From Lachnospiraceae bacterium UBA1748 (GTDB lineage: Bacteria; Bacillota; Clostridia; Lachnospirales; Lachnospiraceae), in contig DCHQ01000095.1 of the NCBI GenBank assembly GCA_002314855.1, positions 15,083 to 31,478 of the forward strand: a stretch of DNA of 16,396 nucleotides. Direction: 5' to 3'. Both the position numbers and the translations under genes were made by a program. Below the pieces are notes generated by a model that was given only the letters and a program-made list of their open reading frames with translations, was not told the DNA's origin and did not search any database. Shown here one piece after another: positions 8,820 to 16,117 of the stretch. The stretch's first letter is position 1. Each line of letters starts with the position of its first letter.

Positions 8820-9457
8820 TATCCTCTTACCTCCTTGATATGCTCCTTGGCTTCCTTACAAAGTCTTGTTATCTCGTCATAATTGTCTTCATTTAAAGCT
8901 TTCTTAGGTACAATCCATGTACCACCGCATGCTACTATACGATCGAATGATAAATAATCGTTAACATTGTCAATATTAATACCACCAGTAGGCATAAATG
9001 ATACCATCTTGTATGGTGCACATACTGCCTTAATCATTTTAAGTCCACCAGCAGCTTCTGCTGGAAAAAACTTAAGGAATGTAAGTCCTAACGAAAGAGC
9101 AAGCTCAATTTCTGATGGAGTAATAACACCTGGTATTACTGGAACGCCTTTCTCCTGACAATACTTCACTGTATCAGGATTAAGTCCTGGACTAACTATA
9201 AATGTTGCTCCAGCCTCTACTGCTCTGTCTACCTGCTCTTTTGTAAGAACAGTACCTGCTCCAACAAGCATATCTGGATAAGCAGCCTTCATATTCTTAA
9301 TGGCCTCAGCTGCCCCTGCTGTTCTAAAAGTAACCTCAGCGCATCCTATGCCACCAGCTATAAGTGCACCAGCAAGTTTCGCAGCCTTAGCTGGGTCTTC
9401 TATTTCTATTACAGGCACTATGCCAATATTTCTTAATTCGCTAATGATTTTATCCAT
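8819..9457 (-). CDS. eda: KDPG (2-dehydro-3-deoxy-phosphogluconate) aldolase
   Basis: Eda splits KDPG into pyruvate and glyceraldehyde-3-phosphate, the last step of hexuronate breakdown; many homologues also act on 4-hydroxy-2-oxoglutarate. The 212-residue length is standard. The Schiff-base lysine is K129 in LKFFPAE, and E41 and R45 in AEVTFRTAG match the catalytic Glu and phosphate-site Arg of the E. coli enzyme. The GAGT (66-69) and PTGGI (156-160) loops of the TIM barrel are present. The ATG at 9457 has AAAGGTGAT about 7 nt upstream. It is first in the eda-kdgK operon and divergent from uxaC, so a shared control region for all three uronate genes is likely. Nothing in the sequence looks damaged. 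Confidence 0.95.
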   Translation of the reverse strand: MDKIISELRNIGIVPVIEIEDPAKAAKLAGALIAGGIGCAEVTFRTAGAAEAIKNMKAAYPDMLVGAGTVLTKEQVDRAVEAGATFIVSPGLNPDTVKYCQEKGVPVIPGVITPSEIELALSLGLTFLKFFPAEAAGGLKMIKAVCAPYKMVSFMPTGGINIDNVNDYLSFDRIVACGGTWIVPKKALNEDNYDEITRLCKEAKEHIKEVRG

Positions 9458-9728
9458 GATAAATCACCTTTCTTTCAATAAATATAATCACATCAAAAGG
9501 CCATTCGCCTTATTAAGCCTACGCTTACTAACAGAAATTATAATTCAGCCTAGTAATAATAGTCTATGTGAAACTTTCTTATAACATTGCATTTATTGTT
9601 AATGATTGTAATTTTTATTGTAGCGTAATATTTTACTTTTATAATTAAAATATAAGTTATAATATAAGCTATGGCAATTATATATCCATAATTTTTGTCC
9701 TATTATTTATTACTATACAGGAGACGAC
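9458..9728. promoter_or_regulatory. Divergent control region between eda and uxaC
   Basis: This 271-nt AT-rich spacer holds no convincing gene. For uxaC, TTGTAG (9618-9623), a 16-nt gap and TATAAT (9640-9645) form the best plus-strand promoter; a second TATAAT lies at 9658-9663 without a good -35. For eda, a minus-strand TATAAT lies at 9542-9537 with no clear -35. Between them, 9582-9601 is an imperfect palindrome (TAACA, 10 nt, TGTTA) that could bind a uronate-responsive repressor. The promoters are moderate predictions and the operator is speculative. Confidence 0.5.
9497..9527 (-). promoter_or_regulatory. Two small hairpins in the predicted eda leader
   Basis: Downstream of the eda -10, the minus-strand transcript would carry TAAGC-loop-GCTTA (9527-9514, 4-nt loop) and then AAGGC-loop-GCCTT (9511-9497, 5-nt loop). 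The stems are only 5 bp, so they may be operator half-sites or chance. They match no riboswitch family known to me. Confidence 0.3.
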
Positions 9729-11129
9729 ATGAACGCATTTCTTAATGAGAATTTTCTATTAACTAATCCTACTGCTATCACATTATATGAAAAATATGCT
9801 AGTAAGATGCCAATCATCGATTACCACTGCCATATTCCTGCCAAGGATATTGCTGAAGATGTTGTATTTCATAACATTACCGAAATATGGCTGGGCGGTG
9901 ACCATTACAAATGGCGCTTAATGCGAGCTGCAGGAATTGAAGAAAAATACATTACAGGAGATGCTTCAGACTATGATAAATTCACTTCTTATGTTTCTGC
10001 TCTCGAAACAGCTATCGGAAATCCACTTTATCATTTTAGCCATCTTGAGCTTAAGAACTATTTTGATTATAACGGAATAATCTGTCTGGATAATGCGGAT
10101 GAGATATGGGAACATACTAATAAGGTGTTCGCTGAAAAGCATATTAGTGCAAGAAGCCTTATGCTTATGTCTAATGTTAAGGTTATATGTACTACTGATG
10201 ATCCAATCGACTCACTTGAATATCATAAGGCTATCGCTGATGATGCTTCATTTGACATAAAGGTTCTTCCATCATTTAGACCAGACAGGGCTATGCTTAT
10301 AAGAAAGCCTGACTATGCTGATTATATAGGTCAGCTTGCAGTTGTATCCGGTATTGCAATTAATAATACTACTTCTCTTAAGGAAGCCCTAGTATCTCGT
10401 CTTGATTTCTTTGTAACTAATGGATGCAGGGTTACTGATCACGGTCTTGATTTTGTACCTTATAATGAGAAGTCCGATGCTGATATTGAAGCAATATTTG
10501 CCAAGGCTATGAAGAGCGAAACCTGCTCTCTCGATGAAGAGTCAGCATTCCAGACATATATTATGAAATTCCTCTTTGCTGAGTATACAAAGCGTGGCCT
10601 CGTGGCGCAGCTTCACTATGGCTGTAGTCGTAATAATAATAGCGCTGCATTTAATAAGCTTGGTGCAGACACTGGTTTCGACTGTATCGGAAGCCAGGTT
10701 CCTTATGATCAGTTAATTAAGTTTCTTGACAGTGCCAATGATAATAATGCACTTCCAAAGACCATTCTATACAGCCTCAATCCTAACGATAATGCTATTA
10801 TCGATACAATAATGGCATGTTTCCAGGATTCTAGTGCAAGATGCAAACTCCAGCATGGTAGTGCCTGGTGGTTCAACGATCACAAGCCTGGTATCGCCAG
10901 CCATCTTGAAACCTTGGCTGCTGGTGGATTACTCTCTGGCTTCGTAGGAATGCTTACTGACTCAAGAAGCTTCGTATCCTACGCAAGACATGAATACTTC
11001 AGAAGAATCCTTTGCAATTATATTGGTACATTAGTTGAGAACGGTGAATACCCTAACGATGAAAAACTTCTAAAGAAAATTGTAGATGGAATATGCTACG
11101 ACAACGCCGATGCATACTTCCAGTTTTAA
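9729..11129 (+). CDS. uxaC: Uronate (glucuronate/galacturonate) isomerase
   Basis: UxaC converts D-glucuronate to D-fructuronate (and D-galacturonate to D-tagaturonate), the entry step of the isomerase pathway. At 466 residues it has the usual family length. It shows the amidohydrolase-fold metal motif DYHCH (H33, H35), a divergent form of the family QLH..RNN segment at 294-303, and the C-terminal block TDSRSF..YARHEYFRR (410-426) with D411. The start has AGGAG 5 nt before the ATG. It stands alone on the plus strand, divergent from eda-kdgK and followed by a strong terminator. The intermediate enzymes (UxuB or UxaB, UxuA or UxaA) are not in the window. Next to a GH10 xylanase the likely substrate is glucuronic acid from glucuronoxylan, but pectin-derived galacturonate is equally possible by family. 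Confidence 0.94.
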   Translation: MNAFLNENFLLTNPTAITLYEKYASKMPIIDYHCHIPAKDIAEDVVFHNITEIWLGGDHYKWRLMRAAGIEEKYITGDASDYDKFTSYVSALETAIGNPLYHFSHLELKNYFDYNGIICLDNADEIWEHTNKVFAEKHISARSLMLMSNVKVICTTDDPIDSLEYHKAIADDASFDIKVLPSFRPDRAMLIRKPDYADYIGQLAVVSGIAINNTTSLKEALVSRLDFFVTNGCRVTDHGLDFVPYNEKSDADIEAIFAKAMKSETCSLDEESAFQTYIMKFLFAEYTKRGLVAQLHYGCSRNNNSAAFNKLGADTGFDCIGSQVPYDQLIKFLDSANDNNALPKTILYSLNPNDNAIIDTIMACFQDSSARCKLQHGSAWWFNDHKPGIASHLETLAAGGLLSGFVGMLTDSRSFVSYARHEYFRRILCNYIGTLVENGEYPNDEKLLKKIVDGICYDNADAYFQF

Positions 11130-11155
11130 TCAGCCTACTGACAATTCGTTTTAAT

Positions 11156-11206
11156 AAATAAAATCTCCGCCTTCAAGTTTCTCTTGATTTGGCGGAGATT
11201 TTATTT
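11156..11206. terminator. Bidirectional terminator between convergent uxaC and rarA
   Basis: A perfect 16-bp outer stem (11156-11171 with 11191-11206), GC-rich at its base near the loop (CTCCGCC/GGCGGAG) and A/T at its outer end, encloses a 19-nt loop. The loop holds a nested 5-bp stem, TCAAG/CTTGA. The A-tract on one side and T-tract on the other let it stop transcription from both directions. Confidence 0.93.
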
Positions 11207-11223
11207 GTTTTCATATATTTTAA

Positions 11224-12576
11224 CTATTTATCTTCCTTGGCTTCGCGCTTTATTCTGGCCATATGTTCCTTAATTTTCACTTCATAGCCATTGTTAGTTG
11301 GCTTATAAAATTCCTTGCCATTAAGTTCATATGGTAAGTACTGCTGTTCGCAGTAGTGATTCTTGTAATCATGAGAATATTTATATCCAATGCCGTGTCC
11401 AAGTTTTGCTGAGCCTTTATAATGAGCATCCTGAAGATGTGTTGGTATAGGCAAATCTCCATACTCCTTTACTGCTGCTGTTGCTTCAAAGATAGCATTG
11501 CACGAAGCATTGCTCTTTGGCGCTGTTGCAATATAGTTAACTGCCTGCGAAAGTATTATTTGAGCCTCTGGCATACCAACTCGCTCTACTGCCTGAGCTG
11601 CAGCTGTCGCAACCACTATTGCATTAGGATCAGCGTTACCCACATCCTCCGAGGCACATATCATCATACGTCTTGCTATAAAGGTTACGCTCTCCCCTGC
11701 GTAAAGCATCTTGGCCAGGTAGTAAGTGGCTGCATCTGGATCCGAACCTCTCATACTCTTTATAAAAGCTGAGATAGTATCGTAGTGATTGTCACCATCC
11801 TTATCAAAACGTATGGCTCTTTTCTGAATACATTCCTCTGCTACTTCCAGGGTTATAGTCACCTTACCGTCATCGCCTCGTGGAGTAGTAAGAACCCCAA
11901 GCTCTATGGCATTAAGAACTCTTCTTGCATCACCATCAGCCTGGTCTGCCAAAAACATGACAGCATCGTCAGTTATAGTGGCATCATATGCACCCATACC
12001 TTTATCCGAGTCATATACTGCTCTGTTAATAAGAACCTTGATATCATCAATCGTAAGTGGCTTTAATTCGAATATATTTGATCTGGAAATAAGAGCTCCA
12101 TTAACCTCGAAATAAGGATTCTCTGTGGTGGCACCAATAAGTATCAGTGTGCCATCCTCAACAAATGGTAGTAGATAATCCTGCTGTCCTTTATTGAATC
12201 TATGAATCTCATCGATGAAGAGTATAGTTCTCTTACTATACATCGCCATATCGTTCTTGGCACTGGCAACTATCTCTTCCATATCCTTCTTGCCTGCAAT
12301 CGTAGCATTAATCTGCTTAAAGATTGATTTGGTCGATCCGGCAATAACCTTGGCAAGAGTTGTCTTACCTGTTCCTGGAGGTCCATAGAAAATGATTGAA
12401 CTAATCTTATCGGCTTTTATAGCTCGATATAAAAGCTTGTCCTGACCAATAATATGCTGTTGTCCCACAACCTCATCAAGCGTGGTTGGTCTCATACGCG
12501 CTGCAAGTGGCGATTCCTTTTCGGCTACATCACTACTCTTCTCACGCATATATGAGAATAAATCCATGTTATCCAT
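11224..12576 (-). CDS. rarA: Replication-associated recombination ATPase RarA (MgsA family)
   Basis: RarA is a AAA+ ATPase related to clamp-loader subunits that acts at stalled replication forks with SSB and recombination proteins. The 450-residue protein has Walker A GPPGTGKTT (65-73), Walker B LFIDEIHRF (119-127), sensor 1 ATTEN (149-153) and the Arg-finger region SR (164-165), and is close to family length. The C-terminal part contains the conserved tetramerisation region with GIGYKYSHDY. The ATG at 12576 has AAAGGA 8 nt upstream; a second Met at residue 4 is possible but further from the SD. It lies 23 nt downstream of the rnpB 3' end with no terminator between, so its mRNA probably comes from readthrough of rnpB or the upstream operon. 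Its 3' end faces the bidirectional terminator shared with uxaC. Confidence 0.95.
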   Translation of the reverse strand: MDNMDLFSYMREKSSDVAEKESPLAARMRPTTLDEVVGQQHIIGQDKLLYRAIKADKISSIIFYGPPGTGKTTLAKVIAGSTKSIFKQINATIAGKKDMEEIVASAKNDMAMYSKRTILFIDEIHRFNKGQQDYLLPFVEDGTLILIGATTENPYFEVNGALISRSNIFELKPLTIDDIKVLINRAVYDSDKGMGAYDATITDDAVMFLADQADGDARRVLNAIELGVLTTPRGDDGKVTITLEVAEECIQKRAIRFDKDGDNHYDTISAFIKSMRGSDPDAATYYLAKMLYAGESVTFIARRMMICASEDVGNADPNAIVVATAAAQAVERVGMPEAQIILSQAVNYIATAPKSNASCNAIFEATAAVKEYGDLPIPTHLQDAHYKGSAKLGHGIGYKYSHDYKNHYCEQQYLPYELNGKEFYKPTNNGYEVKIKEHMARIKREAKEDK

Positions 12577-12599
12577 TACTGGTTTCCTTTATTAATTAA

Positions 12600-12937
12600 G
12601 AGAAAGGCTGTAAGCCGGGTTCTGTCATAGCCTAAGCCGAGACGATCATTATTCTAGAACTACAATTGCTTGCAGTTTCAAGCGACCTACCTGAGACAGA
12701 GCGGGCAGCCCTATTATCTCGTTTTGGTCTTGCTTCGGATGGGGTTTACACTGCCATGCCTGTTACCAGCCATGCGGTAGTCTCTTACACTGCCATTTCA
12801 CCCTTACCAGCATGCTGGCGGTTTCATTTCTGTTGCACTTTCCTGAGAGTCACCTCTACCGGACGTTATCCGGCATCCTGCCCTGTGAAGCCCGGACTTT
12901 CCTCACGCCTTGCGGCCCGCGATCGTCCACCCTTCTC
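12600..12937 (-). ncRNA. rnpB: RNase P RNA, bacterial class A
   Basis: This is the catalytic RNA of RNase P, which trims the 5' leader of pre-tRNAs. On the minus strand the conserved regions occur in order: GAGGAAAGTCCGGGCT (12904-12889), the L15 tRNA-CCA binding segment with GGTAAGGGTGAAA, then CCCCATCC and GCAAGACCAAA, and finally GACAGAACCCGGCTTA (12626-12611). The ends are set by P1: GAGAAGGG at 12937 pairs with CCTTTCTC ending at 12600 (one G-U pair), giving about 338 nt. The size and the L15 form fit class A rather than the Bacillus class B. The exact ends may be off by a few bases. Small open frames across this stretch are not genes. Confidence 0.95.
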
Positions 12938-12946
12938 ATATTTATT

Positions 12947-12952
12947 ATTATA
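12947..12952 (-). promoter_or_regulatory. rnpB: Predicted -10 box of rnpB over the kinase stop codon
   Basis: A perfect minus-strand TATAAT (12952-12947) lies 9 nt before the predicted 5' end of rnpB, the right distance for a -10 element. Its TAA is also the stop codon (12950-12948) of the nucleoside kinase gene. No good -35 lies 16-18 nt upstream (CGTGGG at best), so RNA processed from the upstream operon is the alternative source. Confidence 0.5.
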
Positions 12953-14603
12953 CTGGGAACACGCTTCCACCCACGAATTCACGTACAAGTGAATTGTTTG
13001 GAAGATGTTCACTACTTACACCAAGGAAATACTCTAAGAACTTAAGTAATCTCTTGGCCTCATAATATTCTGGTTCATCTGGCCCTATTGCAAATAAAAG
13101 AGGTTCTGCGAACTGCTTTAATACTGCAAGCTCATATATAAGAGCTGAGTTAAATGTTGCATCGGCACTTTCCTGGAATGGGAAGATATTCTCCTCCTCG
13201 CCTCTTCTAACTGATGGCCACATTCTAATAGTACCCTGAGCTGATGTTCCTCTTGTTCTGGCATCACGTACCATACGTCTAAGGAGTCTTCCATCAGTGG
13301 TTGCTATTCTATTATGCTCATCAACATTAAGACATGTTAATGCACTAATATATACCTTATACTTTGATTCCTTAGGAAGCGCGTAGCTCATCTTGTCATT
13401 AAGACCGTGGATACCTTCTATAACAAGGATGTCATCCTTACCAAGCTGCTTGTAGTTACCCTTGTATTCACGCTTACCTGTTTTGAAGTTAAATGTTGGA
13501 AGTTCAACTCTCTCTCCTGCAAGAAGCTTAAGCATATCATCATTGAACTGCTTTGTATCAATGGCCTCTATACACTCAAAGTTATAATTTCCATTTTCAT
13601 CAAGAGGAGTATCCTCTCTATTAACAAAATAATCATCAACTGGAATTGGATGTGGCTTAAGGCCATACGATGCCAGCTGAATTGATAATCGATGCGAGAA
13701 TGAAGTCTTACCTGAAGATGATGGCCCAGCTATCATTACAAACTTAACACCACCGCGCTCGTATATATCCTTAGCTATTTCAGCAATTCTACGCTCCTGA
13801 AGAGCCTCCTGAACCATAATAACATCGCTAAGTTCGCCGCTACAGATCTTATCATTAAGATCACCAACTGTATCTATACCAAGCTTCTGGCCCCACTGCG
13901 TAGCTGTCATCATTGCGCCATACAACTTCTCTAATGGCTCGTATTCTGGTACGCCATGAAGATTCTTCTTATCAGGCATTACAAGCATAAAGCCCTCGTC
14001 ATACTTAACAAGGTCAAAATAAGGAGCATAAGAAGTTCTTGGAAGCATATATCCATAGAAATAATCAGGATATCCATCAAGCTCATATACATTGACTGAC
14101 GAGCTTCTTCTATACTTGAAAAGCTTAACCTTATCCATCATTCCATTGTCAGCAAAAAGCTTTACTGCATCATCAATAGAATATGTTTTCTTAACAATAG
14201 GAAGATCAGCCTCAACTATCTCCTTCATACGAGCTTCTACCTTACGTAAAAACTCTTCGGTTATCTCAAGACCACCCTTTGGACTAACGTAGTAGCCCTT
14301 TCCAATGGCAAATTCCACCTTAACATACTTAGACTTATCACCGCCAAGAACATCATCAATAGCCTTTACCATAATAAGTATTACAGTTCTCTGGTATGCC
14401 TTACGGCCCATATCATCCTTACGGGTGATAAAGGATATCTCGGCACCATCCTTAGGCTTTCTAAATAGCTCTTTAAGTTTTCCATTCTCAACTACAAGTG
14501 TGATAAGGTTATCATACTCAGCCTGATAATCAGCTACTACCTTCTCATAAGTAGTATCCTCATCATAGCTATGCTCTTTTCCATTAATCTTAAGTGTTAC
14601 CAT
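12948..14603 (-). CDS. TGS-domain nucleoside (uridine) kinase family protein
   Basis: This is a P-loop kinase of the uridine kinase/phosphoribulokinase superfamily with a threonyl-tRNA-synthetase-like front end, a type common in Firmicutes and usually annotated as nucleoside or uridine kinase; its true substrate is not well settled. Numbering from the chosen ATG (551 residues), about 1-62 is a TGS-like domain and about 63-230 resembles the ThrRS second additional domain. About 285-500 is the kinase, with Walker A GPSSSGKTSF (293-302), PVDDYF (321-326) and VIEGIHG (394-400). I chose the ATG at 14603, which has GGGGG 8 nt upstream; a TTG at 14618 in the same frame would add five residues but overlaps that SD. 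It follows the Nif3-family gene after about 21 nt, and its stop lies inside the rnpB -10 box. Confidence 0.85.
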   Translation of the reverse strand: MVTLKINGKEHSYDEDTTYEKVVADYQAEYDNLITLVVENGKLKELFRKPKDGAEISFITRKDDMGRKAYQRTVILIMVKAIDDVLGGDKSKYVKVEFAIGKGYYVSPKGGLEITEEFLRKVEARMKEIVEADLPIVKKTYSIDDAVKLFADNGMMDKVKLFKYRRSSSVNVYELDGYPDYFYGYMLPRTSYAPYFDLVKYDEGFMLVMPDKKNLHGVPEYEPLEKLYGAMMTATQWGQKLGIDTVGDLNDKICSGELSDVIMVQEALQERRIAEIAKDIYERGGVKFVMIAGPSSSGKTSFSHRLSIQLASYGLKPHPIPVDDYFVNREDTPLDENGNYNFECIEAIDTKQFNDDMLKLLAGERVELPTFNFKTGKREYKGNYKQLGKDDILVIEGIHGLNDKMSYALPKESKYKVYISALTCLNVDEHNRIATTDGRLLRRMVRDARTRGTSAQGTIRMWPSVRRGEEENIFPFQESADATFNSALIYELAVLKQFAEPLLFAIGPDEPEYYEAKRLLKFLEYFLGVSSEHLPNNSLVREFVGGSVFPV

Positions 14604-14611
14604 AATGAATA

Positions 14612-14616
14612 CCCCC
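14612..14616 (-). promoter_or_regulatory. Shine-Dalgarno site deciding the kinase start
   Basis: GGGGG on the minus strand lies 8 nt before the ATG at 14603. It favours this ATG over the in-frame TTG at 14618-14616, which overlaps the site. Confidence 0.55.
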
Positions 14617-14624
14617 AATCTTTA

Positions 14625-15407
14625 TTATACATATACAAAAGGAAGCTCTTCCTTTGCACGTATTACTTTAATATCTTTAAATTCATTATTTATATAATCC
14701 TTCATAAAATCAATAAAGATTTTTTCAAGGTTATAATGACCTGCATCTATAATACACAAGCCTCTGGCCACGCTATCTATTCCAACATGGTGAGAAATAT
14801 CACCTGTTATAAGCACCTGGGCCCCTTTATTAATCGCATCCTCTATAGCATCTGATCCAGAGCCTGGGCATATGGCTGCAATATCAATCTTGGTTTTAAG
14901 ATTTCCAAAAACCTTAACCTGATCAATATGAAATACCTCTTTAACATACCCAGCACACGCTTCAAGAGTCATTCTGCTAGGAAGCATGCCAACGCGTCCT
15001 ATTCCTTCCTTGGAAATAGAATCCTCGAAGGTAGTCATAAGTACGCTTGGATTGGCCAAATCCAGAATATCGGCTGCTTCATCAGCCATACCCATCACAT
15101 CAAAATTAGTATGCATAGCATATAGCGATATTTTATTTTCTATGAGGCCGGTTATTCTTCGACCAATAAAATCCTGGTCTGACACCTTCTTAATCCCCTT
15201 AAAAATAAGAGGATGATGGGAAATAATAAGATTAACCTCATTCTTTATGGCCTGATTCACAACTGCGTCGGTAACATCAACACATATAAGTATCTTCGTA
15301 ACTTCAGTATCTAAGCGGCCACAGTTAAGCCCACTATTGTCCCAGCCTTCCGCAAACATTGGCGGTGAAAGCGACTCCAGCTTATTAATAATATCACTAA
15401 CCTTCAT
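14625..15407 (-). CDS. Nif3/YqfO-family dinuclear metal-binding protein
   Basis: This 260-residue protein belongs to the Nif3-like family, often labelled GTP cyclohydrolase I type 2; its cellular role is not settled. The metal ligands are visible: H64 and H65 in SHHPLIF, H99 and D103 in MHTNFD, and H224 and E228 in DAGHYNLE. The length fits the short form, without the long central insertion found in Bacillus YqfO. The ATG follows the trmK stop directly (TGAATG, no gap), with an AGGGAGAG ribosome site inside the end of trmK. The pairing rpoD-trmK-nif3 is the familiar Firmicute order (sigA-yqfN-yqfO in B. subtilis), which supports co-transcription with sigma A. Family membership is secure; any stated reaction would be a guess. 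Confidence 0.93.
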   Translation of the reverse strand: MKVSDIINKLESLSPPMFAEGWDNSGLNCGRLDTEVTKILICVDVTDAVVNQAIKNEVNLIISHHPLIFKGIKKVSDQDFIGRRITGLIENKISLYAMHTNFDVMGMADEAADILDLANPSVLMTTFEDSISKEGIGRVGMLPSRMTLEACAGYVKEVFHIDQVKVFGNLKTKIDIAAICPGSGSDAIEDAINKGAQVLITGDISHHVGIDSVARGLCIIDAGHYNLEKIFIDFMKDYINNEFKDIKVIRAKEELPFVYV

Positions 15408-16115
15408 TCAGCTCTCCCTAATAAGTTCAAGTGTTTCGTCAATAATCCTAATATCCCTGGTAAGTTCTTCAACGCGGCTTATAATCTTATCCTCAGTCCT
15501 GCCATCTAGTCTTAGCTTAATCTCAGTTAATACTGCTTTCTGCTTTGTAAGATACTCTCGAAGCACTATATGCTTCTTATTAATGAGTACAGGGCCGTAC
15601 AAGGCTTCGATATCATTTAGCTTTCCTACGTTATCGCTTCCATCATTAACTGCCCTTATAAGCTGATAGTATTTACCGTCCTCTTCAAGCATTTCCTCGT
15701 CATCAATACGAAAGCCTGCTTCGGTAATGTATCGTCTTACGGTATCAATATCTGACTGCGCTCCAAGCACAAGCTGCTTAACTGATCCCAGCTTATCCCT
15801 GCCTGCGTCTAATATATCACGCACAAGCATACCGCCCATACCTGCGATAATAACAGTATCCGCTTCGCCCTTTTCAAGCTTATCAAATCCACTTGATAAC
15901 CTGGTTTCAATCCTGGCTTTATCGCCATAAAGAGCTATGTTTTGCCCTGCCAGTCTAAGCGGTCCCTCGTTAATATCCATTGCAAGAGCCTTTTCGAACT
16001 TACCACTATTAGTCAGTGTTATACTTACATATCCATGATCACAGCCTATATCAGCTACTACCTGCCCTGGCAGGCATAAATCACAGATTGCTTTTAATCT
16101 ATTTGATATTTCCAT
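15408..16115 (-). CDS. trmK: tRNA (adenine(22)-N1)-methyltransferase
   Basis: TrmK methylates N1 of A22 in the D-loop of certain tRNAs using S-adenosylmethionine. The 235-residue protein has the SAM-binding motif DIGCDHG (22-28), the family motif IAGMGG (90-95) and a QSD segment at 120-122 where the family places its post-strand-IV motif. Residues about 180-235 are a charged helical, coiled-coil-like tail, as in B. subtilis YqfN. The ATG lies 2 nt after the rpoD stop and the stop abuts the next start codon, so it is translated from the sigma A operon message. Substrate specificity is taken from the family and gene order. Confidence 0.93.
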   Translation of the reverse strand: MEISNRLKAICDLCLPGQVVADIGCDHGYVSITLTNSGKFEKALAMDINEGPLRLAGQNIALYGDKARIETRLSSGFDKLEKGEADTVIIAGMGGMLVRDILDAGRDKLGSVKQLVLGAQSDIDTVRRYITEAGFRIDDEEMLEEDGKYYQLIRAVNDGSDNVGKLNDIEALYGPVLINKKHIVLREYLTKQKAVLTEIKLRLDGRTEDKIISRVEELTRDIRIIDETLELIRES

Positions 16116-16117
16116 AA

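Noticed and set aside
9560..9580. Possible catabolite-response (cre) element near TGTGAAACTTTCTTA
   Set aside because: The central CG and symmetric half-site of cre are missing, so the resemblance is too weak to call.
12666..13045. Open frames of 77-108 codons on the plus strand opposite rnpB
   Set aside because: They lie antisense to the conserved core of RNase P RNA and the end of the nucleoside kinase; the GC-rich RNA gene explains the open frames.
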